DNA of 64,000 nucleotides from Hyphomonadaceae bacterium (GTDB lineage: Bacteria; Pseudomonadota; Alphaproteobacteria; Caulobacterales; Hyphomonadaceae): positions 248,001 to 312,000 of the forward strand of contig JANSWU010000002.1 of NCBI GenBank assembly GCA_024743315.1, read 5' to 3'. Both the position numbers and the translations under genes were made by a program. Each line of letters begins with the position of its first letter. The stretch's first letter is position 1. Shown piece by piece: positions 16,439 through 24,670 of the stretch. The notes beneath the pieces are model-generated. The model saw nothing but the letters and a program-made list of their open reading frames with translations, was not told the DNA's origin and ran no database searches.

Positions 16439-17212
16439 ATGCCCCGAGCTAGAGAAAAAGGCCCTTGGTTCTGGCGCAGCGCCATCGGCGTCATGTTGCT
16501 CAGCGTGGTTGGTCTGTTTTCGGTGGCGGCGTTTAATGCTGCACCCGCCCTGGACCCTGAGAATGAGTGCCGCATGGACCGGCGTGACCCAGCCCATACG
16601 ATCCTGCTGATTGATCAGTCGGATCCGTTTTCTGAGAATGACTTGGCTTGGGTCGACGAATTGATTGACGCAGAAGCGCGCGCCTTGCCTCGCTTCGGCC
16701 GTCTGACCGTCGTGTTGCCGAACAGCGCCCAGCCGTTTGATCCGAAAACGCTCTACGTGCATTGCTCGCCAGGCAGCGTGGAAGATGCCAATCCAATCCT
16801 GCAGAACCCACGCATGATTGACGATACCTGGCGCGAGCATTTCTATCAGCCGTTATCTGAGACGGTCGGGGAAACGCTAAAAACGACCAGCCAACCAAGC
16901 TCGCCGCTGTTTGAAGCGCTATATGCTGTCGGAGACCGAGCTGATTTTCAGTCAAACCGCAGCAATCGCCGCTTGGTGATTGTCTCGGACCTGATGCAGC
17001 ATTCAGACGCCTTCTCCTTCTATCGCAGCGGGGCGGATCTCGCGGCCTATTCAGAGACCTCGGTGTCCGGACAAGTGCCGGTTTTTGACGGCGTAGATGT
17101 CGTCGCGCGGATTGTCCCGCGTCAGGAATATGACCTGCCGATCAGTGAGCTGAAGGCGTTCTGGCGGAACTATTTCGAGAAAACCGGCGCGACTTTCGGC
17201 TCAACCAATTAG
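16439..17212 (+). CDS. Membrane-anchored protein with von Willebrand A-like features
   Basis: 257 aa. One transmembrane helix (about residues 15-33) is followed by an extracytoplasmic or cytosolic domain that looks like a degenerate vWA fold: HTILLIDQSDPFS resembles the first MIDAS strand (Asp-x-Ser, but the second Ser is Pro), and RRLVIVSDLMQHS resembles the strand carrying the third MIDAS Asp. Residues between them are mixed alpha/beta in appearance. It is co-transcribed with the 527-aa membrane protein. Its stop overlaps the convergent gene at 17209 by four bases. Function unknown; the vWA resemblance is by eye only. Confidence 0.72.
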   Translation: MPRAREKGPWFWRSAIGVMLLSVVGLFSVAAFNAAPALDPENECRMDRRDPAHTILLIDQSDPFSENDLAWVDELIDAEARALPRFGRLTVVLPNSAQPFDPKTLYVHCSPGSVEDANPILQNPRMIDDTWREHFYQPLSETVGETLKTTSQPSSPLFEALYAVGDRADFQSNRSNRRLVIVSDLMQHSDAFSFYRSGADLAAYSETSVSGQVPVFDGVDVVARIVPRQEYDLPISELKAFWRNYFEKTGATFGSTN

Positions 17213-17958
17213 AGTCGAGAGATCGCGCTGACCGGCGCATCGAGCAGGAACAGATCTCCAAAGCGCTGGACCTGACCGGTAATCGAGACCGGGTCGGCGA
17301 CATAAGGCAGCAAGTCCTTATTGTGGCCGTAGCCGCCGGAGGTCATCACCATAAGCGCCGATTGTTGCTTCGGATCTTCAACATAGAAGGCGGGCGGCAA
17401 ACCGCTGCGAATGCACAAGCTGGCGCAGGATTTATGCACTTTGCCACTGGACGGCCGCATGGCGCCGAACCAGCATTTGGTGTCCAGGATCTCGCCATTC
17501 AGCGAGACGTTCATGATCGGCTCTGGCGTCGGGAAGGCCAGATCGCCGATCTCGCCGTCGACATCTTCGCGGATCCAATCGAGCCCGTCGATCACCGCAA
17601 TCATTGCATGCCGTCCGCGCTGGATGAGAGAGCCTTGGACCACGACCGGTTTTCCGGCGAGCGCGCCAATCTTGGCACTGACCCCGCATTTGCCTTGACA
17701 ACCGAGCAGCGCAGTTCGGGGCGTGCCATCGAGTTCAAGCGTCCGCAGCATGCCGTACGGCTCAGCGGTCGCGATGCCGCGCCAATCACGCACCTCGCCC
17801 ATATTCCAGGTCCCGGGGCCGGCGGGCTTTTGCAAGGCGGCGATCCCGGTGGCGGTCGCCGCCGTTCCGGCGAGCAGCCCGAGACCTGCGCCAAGGAAAA
17901 ACCGGCGATCGACTTTTGGCGTGTCGGCCCAGCCAATGAAGAAATCATCCTTGTTCAT
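17209..17958 (-). CDS. Exported cysteine-containing protein of the Rieske cluster
   Basis: 249 aa, last gene of the five-gene Rieske operon. The N-terminus holds DRRFFLGAGLGLLAG, an RRxFL-type Tat-like signal or anchor, so the rest is probably periplasmic. The body has two OB-like halves. Conserved-looking cysteines occur as LLGCQGKCGV, in DTKCWFGAM and in KSCASLC, the last two in a block (GKVHKSCASLCIRSGLPPAF) that I recall from other periplasmic redox-associated proteins without a known function. The ATG overlaps the stop of the ferric-reductase/Rieske gene by four bases. A metal or cofactor-binding partner of the membrane protein is plausible but inferred. Confidence 0.72.
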   Translation of the reverse strand: MNKDDFFIGWADTPKVDRRFFLGAGLGLLAGTAATATGIAALQKPAGPGTWNMGEVRDWRGIATAEPYGMLRTLELDGTPRTALLGCQGKCGVSAKIGALAGKPVVVQGSLIQRGRHAMIAVIDGLDWIREDVDGEIGDLAFPTPEPIMNVSLNGEILDTKCWFGAMRPSSGKVHKSCASLCIRSGLPPAFYVEDPKQQSALMVMTSGGYGHNKDLLPYVADPVSITGQVQRFGDLFLLDAPVSAISRL

Positions 17959-19001
17959 GCTGAGGCTCCAATCTGGCTCGGGGTTTGCGGTGTGCCGGGA
18001 GCGTTCGGCTCCGGGTTCACATAGACCACGCCATCGACGATGCGGGTCGCATAGGTGGCGATCTTCTCGGTAAAGGGCGGCGGGCTCTGGCCGTCTTGCA
18101 TACGGTATTGGAAGCCATGCCAGGGGCAGGTGATGCAGCCATCGACAATCTTGCCCTCGCCAAGCGGCCCGCCTTGATGGCGGCAGACATTCGAGACGGC
18201 CGAGATTTTTTCACCATCCCGAAACACGGCGATCGCTTCGCCCTTAGCGGGTCGGATGATCTTGGCGCGCGCGTCTTCCATGTCGGCCACAGCAGCGACT
18301 TTCAGCCAACCGTCCAAACCGTCGCGATGCGATGAACGCAGCCCGGCGATACCCGAGATGAGGTGGAGACCGATAACAGTCACAGCTGAGGCCGCGAGCA
18401 GACCGACATAGATAGGGTCTTTGTTAAACTGGATCGCGCCGAGCGCCACGTGGAGGACCAAGGCGGCATAAGCGAAATAGACTCCCATATGCAGCGTCTT
18501 CCAGAGCCCAGGTCCGAGATTGGCATTCCAGAAATCATGGCTGGTCGCAGCCATCAGGAACAGAATGATCAGGGCGACAAAGCCAAGGCTCTCGAACGGG
18601 AAGCCGGACAGGCTGTCATAGCGCGGATTGGAAATGAACACCGAAACCAAGGGGTTGGTTTCGGAGAAGCCATGATACCACATAATTGTCAGCGCAGCAT
18701 GCATCAGCGCGATCAGGAAGGTCGTCACACCTAAGTGCCTGCGATTGTACAGGAAGGGTTTGAACCGATCGGTGAAGCGCGCCAGTGGGCCGATGCAGAG
18801 GATGAAGGTCAACAGCAGGAAGGCGAGCGTGCCGGTGGCACGGATTACGACTTGTACCGGATGCAAGCTCTCGCCGGCTGGTTGCGTGCTAAAACTGACC
18901 GCGATGAAGCCAACTAAGTAGAGCGCGATCCCAATAAGGAGCCAAAGATCGAAGCGCTTCTTGAACGGTGTCGATTGAACGGCTTTGTAGTCGTGGGACA
19001 T
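17955..19001 (-). CDS. Ferric-reductase-like transmembrane domain fused to a Rieske [2Fe-2S] domain
   Basis: 348 aa. Six hydrophobic segments in residues 18-217 form a ferric-reductase-like heme-binding membrane domain. Histidines such as those in LIALMHAALTIMWYH and TLHMGVYFAYAALVLHVALG lie in helices and could ligate b-type hemes. Residues about 230-325 form a Rieske domain with ligands in CRHQGGPLGEG and CPWHGF, the spacing of ferredoxin-type Rieske proteins. The arrangement suggests electron transfer between membrane hemes or quinone and a cytosolic [2Fe-2S] centre. It overlaps the 49-aa gene by one base and the 249-aa gene by four, so all are translationally coupled. Electron donor and acceptor are not known. 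Confidence 0.88.
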   Translation of the reverse strand: MSHDYKAVQSTPFKKRFDLWLLIGIALYLVGFIAVSFSTQPAGESLHPVQVVIRATGTLAFLLLTFILCIGPLARFTDRFKPFLYNRRHLGVTTFLIALMHAALTIMWYHGFSETNPLVSVFISNPRYDSLSGFPFESLGFVALIILFLMAATSHDFWNANLGPGLWKTLHMGVYFAYAALVLHVALGAIQFNKDPIYVGLLAASAVTVIGLHLISGIAGLRSSHRDGLDGWLKVAAVADMEDARAKIIRPAKGEAIAVFRDGEKISAVSNVCRHQGGPLGEGKIVDGCITCPWHGFQYRMQDGQSPPPFTEKIATYATRIVDGVVYVNPEPNAPGTPQTPSQIGASA

Positions 19002-19150
19002 TAGCGTGCCTCCTCGATCAGTACGTCTGGCAAGGTCTCGTTCACGGGGGCACCGGGGCGCATGACGATCGAAAGCGCAAACAGCCCGGCAATGACTGGG
19101 GCGAGGACGATCCAGATCAGGAGATGCGCGCGTTTATGAGCACGTTTCAT
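19001..19150 (-). CDS. Small single-pass membrane protein (49 aa) of the Rieske operon
   Basis: 49-aa peptide starting MKRAHKRAHLLIWIVL: a basic N-terminus with two His, one transmembrane helix (about residues 10-32) and a short polar tail. It starts four bases inside the end of the 76-aa gene and its stop overlaps the ferric-reductase/Rieske start by one base (TAATG). That packing supports it as a real gene. An upstream in-frame ATG at 19201 would lie within the previous gene. Probably a small subunit of the membrane complex; this is inferred from position only. Confidence 0.65.
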   Translation of the reverse strand: MKRAHKRAHLLIWIVLAPVIAGLFALSIVMRPGAPVNETLPDVLIEEAR

Positions 19151-19377
19151 GAGACGGGCGGCTCCTTCTGCGTGAACAGTTTGGTGAGCATAATCGGCCA
19201 AAGCCCGGCAACTCCCGGCAGGATCAACAGCCGAACGCGAAAGGGCAGGCCTTTGCCTTTCGCGGCGGGATCTATTCGACCCGCACCACCCAACATATAA
19301 ATCAGACCAACCAGCAGTCCGATCCCGAAATAGATCCCGAGCGCGAGAACCAGCGTTTCTGCGGCGGTTTCACTCAT
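19147..19377 (-). CDS. Small two-pass membrane protein (76 aa) of the Rieske operon
   Basis: 76 aa with two hydrophobic helices (TLVLALGIYFGIGLLVGLIYML and VRLLILPGVAGLWPIMLTKLF) joined by a basic loop. No family recognised. It overlaps the Rieske-GltS gene by four bases upstream and the 49-aa gene by four bases downstream, so it is locked into the operon and is likely a small subunit or assembly factor of the membrane protein encoded next. Confidence 0.75.
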   Translation of the reverse strand: MSETAAETLVLALGIYFGIGLLVGLIYMLGGAGRIDPAAKGKGLPFRVRLLILPGVAGLWPIMLTKLFTQKEPPVS

Positions 19378-20990
19378 CGTGTCACCCCGGCATAAGTAAC
19401 CCCGGACAGGTGAGACATTTCGCGGCTACAAGTCACCAGGTCGTCAATGCTGAAGTCCGAGAGACGACTGTGCCCGCAGGCGCGCGCCATGACTTTCATC
19501 AGATCGGTGGAGGCGTCGAAAAAATTCTTCAGCCGTTGGGCGGACTTCTCGATCACCAGGCGCGAAACCAGATGCGGCTTCTGCGTGGCGATGCCAACCG
19601 GACAGTTATTGGTGTGACAGGCGCGCATGGCGATGCAGCCAATCGCTTGCATGGCGGCGTTTGACACCGCGATCGCGTCGGCGCCAAGCGCCAGGGCTTT
19701 GACGAAATCAGCCGGTTTGCGCAGGCCGCCCGTGATCACCAGAGAAACGTCGCTGCGGCCATTTTCGTCGAGGAATTTTCTTGCCCGGGCGAGGGCGGGG
19801 ATGGTCGGCACCGAAATATTGTCCCGGAAAATAATGGGCGCCGCGCCGGTGCCGCCGCCGCGTCCGTCGAGGATGATATAGTCAACACCGACCAAGAGCG
19901 CCGCCTCAATATCTTTTTCAATATGCTGCGCAGACAATTTGTAACCGATCGGAATGCCGCCGGTGCGGTCGCGCACCTCGTCGGCGAAATCTTTGACTTG
20001 CAAACAATCGGTCCAGTCCGGAAAGCGGGGCGGGGAGATCGCGGCTTGGCCTTCTTCGAGCCCGCGAACTTCGGCAATCTTGCCTTTGACTTTTTCCCCT
20101 GGCAGGTGCCCGCCCGTGCCGGTTTTGGCGCCTTGGCCGCCTTTGAAGTGAAAGGCCTGGACCTTGTCGAGCTTGTCCCAGGAAAAGCCAAAGCGCCCAG
20201 ACGCGAGCTCATAGAAATAGCGAGAACAGGCCTCCTGTTCTTCTGGCAGCATACCGCCTTCACCGGAGCAGATGCCGGTGCCGGACAGTTCCGCCCCGCG
20301 CGCGAGCGCGATCTTGGCGGGCTCGGAAAGTGCGCCGAAGCTCATATCAGAAACGAAAAGCGGAATGTCCAAGTGCAGGGGTTTCTGCGCATTGGGGCCG
20401 ATTGTGGTTTTGGTTTCGACCTCCGCGTCGTCGAGCAGCGGCATCTTGTGCAGCTGCGCCGTGATCATCTGGATGTCGTCCCATTTCGGTAGCTCTTTCG
20501 CTGGGACGCCCATGGATTCAGTGATCCCGTGATGCCCTGTTTTCGTCAGGCCATCGCGGGCATATTGCTGGATCAAGCCATTGTTCGGCTCAGCGTGTTC
20601 GCCATGGCTCGGATCCTGGTACAGGCCGAGATATTCATCGCGATTGTATGGCTGAGGGTTCTCATAGCCCCACTGATTGATTTCGTCCGCGTCGACCCGA
20701 ACCTCGCCCTCTTCGAGCCAGGCCTGAAACTTGGGCAAAGCTTCGGAATTCTCATACTCAGAGACCCCGCTATCGAGTCGGTAATCCCAATTGTGGACCC
20801 CGCAAATCAGATTGTCATTGGCATCGACATGCCCGTCTGACATCAGCGCGCCGCGATGCAGACAGCGGCCATAAAACACCGACACCGTGTCATCGAAACG
20901 GACCACGACCAGATCGACCTCGCCAACTATCGCATATTCCGGCTGTCGATCTTCCAGATCATCCCATTTAGCGATGGCGATTTTATTCAT
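19374..20990 (-). CDS. Rieske [2Fe-2S] domain fused to FMN-binding glutamate-synthase-like domain
   Basis: 538 aa. Residues about 5-105 are a Rieske domain with ligands in CLHRGAL and CGVHNW. From about residue 130 follows a complete glutamate-synthase large-subunit FMN domain (GltB_S-like): PLFVSDMSFGALS, GTGICSGEGGM, GGQGAKTGTGGHLPG, DGRGGGTGAAP for FMN phosphate, and cysteines of a 3Fe-4S-type site in CIAMRACHTNNCPVG. The glutaminase domain of true GltB is missing and replaced by the Rieske module. The enzyme is thus probably a flavin oxidoreductase receiving or giving electrons through Rieske. It leads a tightly overlapping five-gene operon and is divergent from another Rieske-fusion gene. 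Substrate unknown. Confidence 0.9.
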   Translation of the reverse strand: MNKIAIAKWDDLEDRQPEYAIVGEVDLVVVRFDDTVSVFYGRCLHRGALMSDGHVDANDNLICGVHNWDYRLDSGVSEYENSEALPKFQAWLEEGEVRVDADEINQWGYENPQPYNRDEYLGLYQDPSHGEHAEPNNGLIQQYARDGLTKTGHHGITESMGVPAKELPKWDDIQMITAQLHKMPLLDDAEVETKTTIGPNAQKPLHLDIPLFVSDMSFGALSEPAKIALARGAELSGTGICSGEGGMLPEEQEACSRYFYELASGRFGFSWDKLDKVQAFHFKGGQGAKTGTGGHLPGEKVKGKIAEVRGLEEGQAAISPPRFPDWTDCLQVKDFADEVRDRTGGIPIGYKLSAQHIEKDIEAALLVGVDYIILDGRGGGTGAAPIIFRDNISVPTIPALARARKFLDENGRSDVSLVITGGLRKPADFVKALALGADAIAVSNAAMQAIGCIAMRACHTNNCPVGIATQKPHLVSRLVIEKSAQRLKNFFDASTDLMKVMARACGHSRLSDFSIDDLVTCSREMSHLSGVTYAGVTR

Positions 20991-21066
20991 TCTGCAGACC
21001 CCCTCAAAACGTGTCTCCCGCCTCTAACGAATGCCGCTCTCCTGCGCCAATCACAAGCCCCCCAAA

Positions 21067-21084
21067 AAATTGTGATCGCAATTT
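21067..21084. promoter_or_regulatory. 18-bp palindrome in the divergent Rieske promoter region
   Basis: AAATTG-T-GATC-G-CAATTT is a palindrome except for one central pair. It lies in the 154-bp region between the two divergent Rieske-fusion genes, about 60 bp from the ATG at 21145 and 77 bp from the ATG at 20990. A shared operator for both operons is likely; the regulator is not evident. Confidence 0.5.
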
Positions 21085-21144
21085 CATATGTCTACGATAG
21101 AGTTTTTCGATAGGGCAGCGACAGGCAAGCGAGGGGGTTAATCC

Positions 21145-23139
21145 ATGACTGAAACCAAAACCACACTGATCTGGCATAAGGTCGCTGAACCCAATGAGGT
21201 CTCAGAGGGACGGGTGAAATCTGCCACGGCTGGCACCCAATCGATCGCCTTAGTTCATTTCCAGGGACAATACGCGGCGATGGATAATAAGTGCCCGCAC
21301 CAGGGCGGTCCTCTGGGCGAGGGCTCAATCGAGCAGGGCATTGACGATCAATGCTGGTTGCGGTGTCCCTGGCATGGTTGGGATTTTGATCCCCTTACAG
21401 GAAAACCTCCAGGCGGGCATGAAGATACCGGCCAGGAAATGTTCGATGTCCAAGTCCGCGACGATGGCGTCTATGTCGGCGTCCCGGCTTTGCCGCCGCG
21501 ACAGCGCACAATTGCCGATGTCATGGCCGAGACGATGACCAATTGGGGCGTGTCCAGCGTGTTTGGCATGGTCGGACATTCCAATCTTGGCCTCGCCGAT
21601 GCGCTCAGGGTGCAAGAGGCAGAGGGCAAGCTCAAATATTATGGCATCCGGCACGAGGGCGCGGCCGCTTTTGCGATCTCCGGCTATGGCAAGCTGACGG
21701 GGCACCCCGCCGCCGCGCTGACCATTGCCGGCCCAGGCGCGACCAATCTTTTGACAGGGCTGTGGGACGCAAAGGTCGATGGCGCGCCGGCGCTGGCACT
21801 GACGGGCCAGGTCCAGGACCAGGTCGTCGGCGTGCACGCGTTTCAGGACATTGATCTCGAGGCCGCGTTCGAAGCGGTAGCTGAGTTTTCCGAGACTGTA
21901 CATCTGACCTCGGACCACGCGCTCTTGATGACCCAGGCGATCAAGACGTCGATTCTCAAACGCGGCGTCGGCCATCTTGTGTTCCCGGACAATGTTCAGC
22001 CCAAACCCGCCGCAGAGGACGCCAAAGCCTATGGTCCCGCAGGCCGGATGGCCGACATGGCGGTGGCACCGCCGCCTTCTGCGGTCGAGGCGGCAAGCAA
22101 ACTCCTACAGGGTGCCAAGCGCCCGATGATCATTGTCGGCTATGGCGCCCTGCAAGGCATGGAGCAGGTCATTGCGCTGGCCGAGACACTCGGAGCCCCG
22201 ATTGCCACCACGTTCAAGGCCAAGGGCCAGATCGGCGATGATCATCCGCTCGCGGCAGGCGTGATGGGACGGTCCGGGACACCGATCGCAAGCTGGTTCA
22301 TGAATGAAGCGGATCTGCTCCTGGTCTTCGGCGCGAGTTTCTCTGACCATACCGGCATATATGAAGGCGCGCCGACCATTCAGGTCGATACCGATCCGAT
22401 GCGGCTCGCCAAACGCCATCCGGTCACGGTCCCGGTCATGGGCGATGTCGCTGTGACGGCAGACTTGTTGAAAGCCAAGCTCGAGCGCGGCGGCGCGGCG
22501 GCCATGGACCTACGCGGCGAAGTGGCGGAGCGCTGGAAACTGTGGCGCGCTGAAAAAGCCAGCCGCGTCGAGGAAGATCGCGGCAAAGGGGTCTCAGCGG
22601 CCGCGGTGTTCGAAGCCCTGACCAAAGCCGCACCCGCCGACGCCATCCTGCCGGTCGATGTGGGCAACAATACCTATTCCTTTGGTCGCTATTTCGAACC
22701 GACCGGGCAGCAGCGCGTTTTGATGTCCGGCTATCTCGGCTCGATCGGGTTCTCTTTCCCGGCGGCGATGGGGGCCTGGGCGGCGACACAGGAAGATGGG
22801 CCTTACAAGGGCCGCAAAGTGATATCGGTCTCCGGCGATGGCGGTTTTGGGCAATATGCGATGGAGTTCACCACGGCGGTCAAATACGGCATGAACATCA
22901 CGCATGTGCTGATGAACAATTCCGAGCTCGGCAAGATTACCAAAGAGCAGAAAGCCGCCGAGTTTGAGGTCTGGCAGACCAGCCAGGTCAATCCGAGCTT
23001 TGCCGGATTCGCGCGCTCCTGCGGGGGCATGGGTGAGCTCGTCAAAACGCGCGAGCAATTGACCGAGGCGCTGGCCAAAGCGATTGCACATGACGGGCCG
23101 TCTCTGGTCGAGGTGATCACCGACGCGGAGTTGATGTGA
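21145..23139 (+). CDS. Rieske [2Fe-2S] domain fused to thiamine-diphosphate-dependent enzyme
   Basis: 664 aa. Residues about 8-112 are a ferredoxin-like Rieske domain, ligands in CPHQGGPLGEG and CPWHGWDFDPLTG. From about residue 120 there is a full three-domain ThDP enzyme of the acetolactate synthase/pyruvate oxidase superfamily: the activating Glu in YGIRHEGAAAFAISGYGKLTG, FAD-type middle domain (RPMIIVGYGALQGM), and the ThDP motif GDGGFGQYAMEF...LMNN. Ordinary family members are about 550 aa, and the extra length is the Rieske module. It could oxidatively decarboxylate a 2-oxo acid with electrons leaving through Rieske, which is inferred. The last bases overlap the DUF1622 gene (TGATG). 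Confidence 0.9.
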   Translation: MTETKTTLIWHKVAEPNEVSEGRVKSATAGTQSIALVHFQGQYAAMDNKCPHQGGPLGEGSIEQGIDDQCWLRCPWHGWDFDPLTGKPPGGHEDTGQEMFDVQVRDDGVYVGVPALPPRQRTIADVMAETMTNWGVSSVFGMVGHSNLGLADALRVQEAEGKLKYYGIRHEGAAAFAISGYGKLTGHPAAALTIAGPGATNLLTGLWDAKVDGAPALALTGQVQDQVVGVHAFQDIDLEAAFEAVAEFSETVHLTSDHALLMTQAIKTSILKRGVGHLVFPDNVQPKPAAEDAKAYGPAGRMADMAVAPPPSAVEAASKLLQGAKRPMIIVGYGALQGMEQVIALAETLGAPIATTFKAKGQIGDDHPLAAGVMGRSGTPIASWFMNEADLLLVFGASFSDHTGIYEGAPTIQVDTDPMRLAKRHPVTVPVMGDVAVTADLLKAKLERGGAAAMDLRGEVAERWKLWRAEKASRVEEDRGKGVSAAAVFEALTKAAPADAILPVDVGNNTYSFGRYFEPTGQQRVLMSGYLGSIGFSFPAAMGAWAATQEDGPYKGRKVISVSGDGGFGQYAMEFTTAVKYGMNITHVLMNNSELGKITKEQKAAEFEVWQTSQVNPSFAGFARSCGGMGELVKTREQLTEALAKAIAHDGPSLVEVITDAELM

Positions 23140-23582
23140 TGTTTGCGTCAGACGGTGGGCACATGATGGAAGGCATGACTGGCGGGACCTCTCTGGAACA
23201 CTTGCCGTTCGGTTTGGATGAGCCGGTGATGCACACGCTGGAAGGTCTGGCGATCTGCATTGATCTGATCGGTGTTGGTCTGATCCTGTTTGGCTTTTTC
23301 GTGTCGCTGATCCGATTGGTCGGTGGGCTCCGACATGGTATTGGGCTTACTCGAAATCTCAGTCATATCAGTGCCGTCCGGACCATTCTTGGGACTTATA
23401 TTCTGACTGGGCTTGAGTTTATGATTGCCTCAGACATTATCCATACGGTAATTACGCGTGAATTTTCCGATCTGATCTTTGTCGGGCTTCTGGTGCTGAT
23501 CCGGACCGCGATTTCCTTCTTCCTCGGCCGCGAGATCCTCGAGATCCAACAGGAAGAGACTCAGAAAAGGACGGTCGCCTAG
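23139..23582 (+). CDS. DUF1622 family membrane protein
   Basis: 147 aa, three transmembrane segments: LEGLAICIDLIGVGLILFGF, YILTGLEFMIASDII and LIFVGLLVLIRTAISFF, with the conserved FxLGREI ending of DUF1622. The N-terminal 25 residues are Met/Gly/His-rich. I start at the ATG at 23139, which overlaps the upstream stop as TGATG and has GGAG eight bases before it; a GTG at 23136 is possible. It forms a two-gene operon with the Rieske-ThDP enzyme and may be its membrane partner. Its stop overlaps that of the convergent modC by four bases. Confidence 0.85.
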   Translation: MFASDGGHMMEGMTGGTSLEHLPFGLDEPVMHTLEGLAICIDLIGVGLILFGFFVSLIRLVGGLRHGIGLTRNLSHISAVRTILGTYILTGLEFMIASDIIHTVITREFSDLIFVGLLVLIRTAISFFLGREILEIQQEETQKRTVA

Positions 23583-24670
23583 CCGTTAAAGGTCGCGCTT
23601 TTGATCAGGGCGAAAACCGCTTGTCCTGGCGCAAGAGCAAGATCGCTCACGGCTTTACGGGTTACGGTGGCCAGCAGGGTTTGCCCATTAATTTCGAGGT
23701 GCAGAGTTTGAAAAACCGGTCGCTTGCTGGCCTCAATTTGCTGGATCGTAGCCGGGATCATGTTCTGGATGCTGATCCCGGTTGGACGCTCTAGGGCGAT
23801 CGAGACATCGCGCGCGGCGATCTTGAGCTGCACCTGAGTGCCGGGTTCCAGATGCAGGCCTGCTGCAAGCCAGATCGAGGCGTCACCGGATTTTACTTCC
23901 AGGAGATCGCTGTCGGACGCCCGCGCCTGAACGATACCTTCGATCACGCTGGAAAGCTCATAGGGATTGCGCCCGGCCTCCAGGCCGAACCGGCTCAATA
24001 CTTCATCGGTCGGCCCGCGCGCCACAACCCGCCCGGCATCGAGCACGATGACACGATCGGCAATCCGGCTGACTTCATCGACATCATGGCTGACATAGAG
24101 TGTGGGCAGATTGAACTGTGTTTTCAGCGTCTCCAGAAACGGCAACAGATCCCCCTTTCGCGCTGTGTCCAAGGCCGAAAGCGGCTCATCGAGCAAGAGG
24201 ATTTTAGGGCGTGTCAGCAAGGTTCGGGCGATCGCGAGCCGCTGTTTCTCGCCCCCGGAAAGCGTGCTTGGATGCCGGTCCATGAGCGGGGTAAGATCCA
24301 TTGCATCCACGATCTCTGAATAGGCGTGACCCGGGGCGCTCCTGTCCGCGCGCTTGTCGGCATAATCGAGATTGCCGCGCACCGAGAGATGCGGGAAAAG
24401 CTGGGCATCCTGGAACACCGTGCCGACACCTCGGCGATGCGCCGGCACCCAGGTTTTTGGCGATGTACTAAACCAGGGCGATCGGTTGAACGTGATCACG
24501 CCGTCCGTCGGCCGCAAAAATCCCGCGACCAGGTTGAGCAGGCTGGTCTTGCCGCTGCCGCTCGGTCCAAATACAGCCGTGACTCCGTCGAGCGGCAGGC
24601 GTTCATCCAAGTCGAGCGTGAACCCGTCCCAACGCATCCGGGTCTGCAGATGAAGCTCAGAGCCTGACAT
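23579..24670 (-). CDS. modC: Molybdate ABC transporter ATP-binding protein ModC
   Basis: 363 aa. ABC ATPase domain with Walker A FGPSGSGKTS, signature LSGGEKQRLAIART, Walker B ILLLDEPLSALD and switch YVSHDVDEV, followed by a C-terminal mop/TOBE domain (about 290-360) typical of ModC, which can bind molybdate. It energises uptake through ModB. Its start overlaps the 3' end of modB by 14 bases, and the three mod genes form one operon reading A-B-C. Confidence 0.95.
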   Translation of the reverse strand: MSGSELHLQTRMRWDGFTLDLDERLPLDGVTAVFGPSGSGKTSLLNLVAGFLRPTDGVITFNRSPWFSTSPKTWVPAHRRGVGTVFQDAQLFPHLSVRGNLDYADKRADRSAPGHAYSEIVDAMDLTPLMDRHPSTLSGGEKQRLAIARTLLTRPKILLLDEPLSALDTARKGDLLPFLETLKTQFNLPTLYVSHDVDEVSRIADRVIVLDAGRVVARGPTDEVLSRFGLEAGRNPYELSSVIEGIVQARASDSDLLEVKSGDASIWLAAGLHLEPGTQVQLKIAARDVSIALERPTGISIQNMIPATIQQIEASKRPVFQTLHLEINGQTLLATVTRKAVSDLALAPGQAVFALIKSATFNG

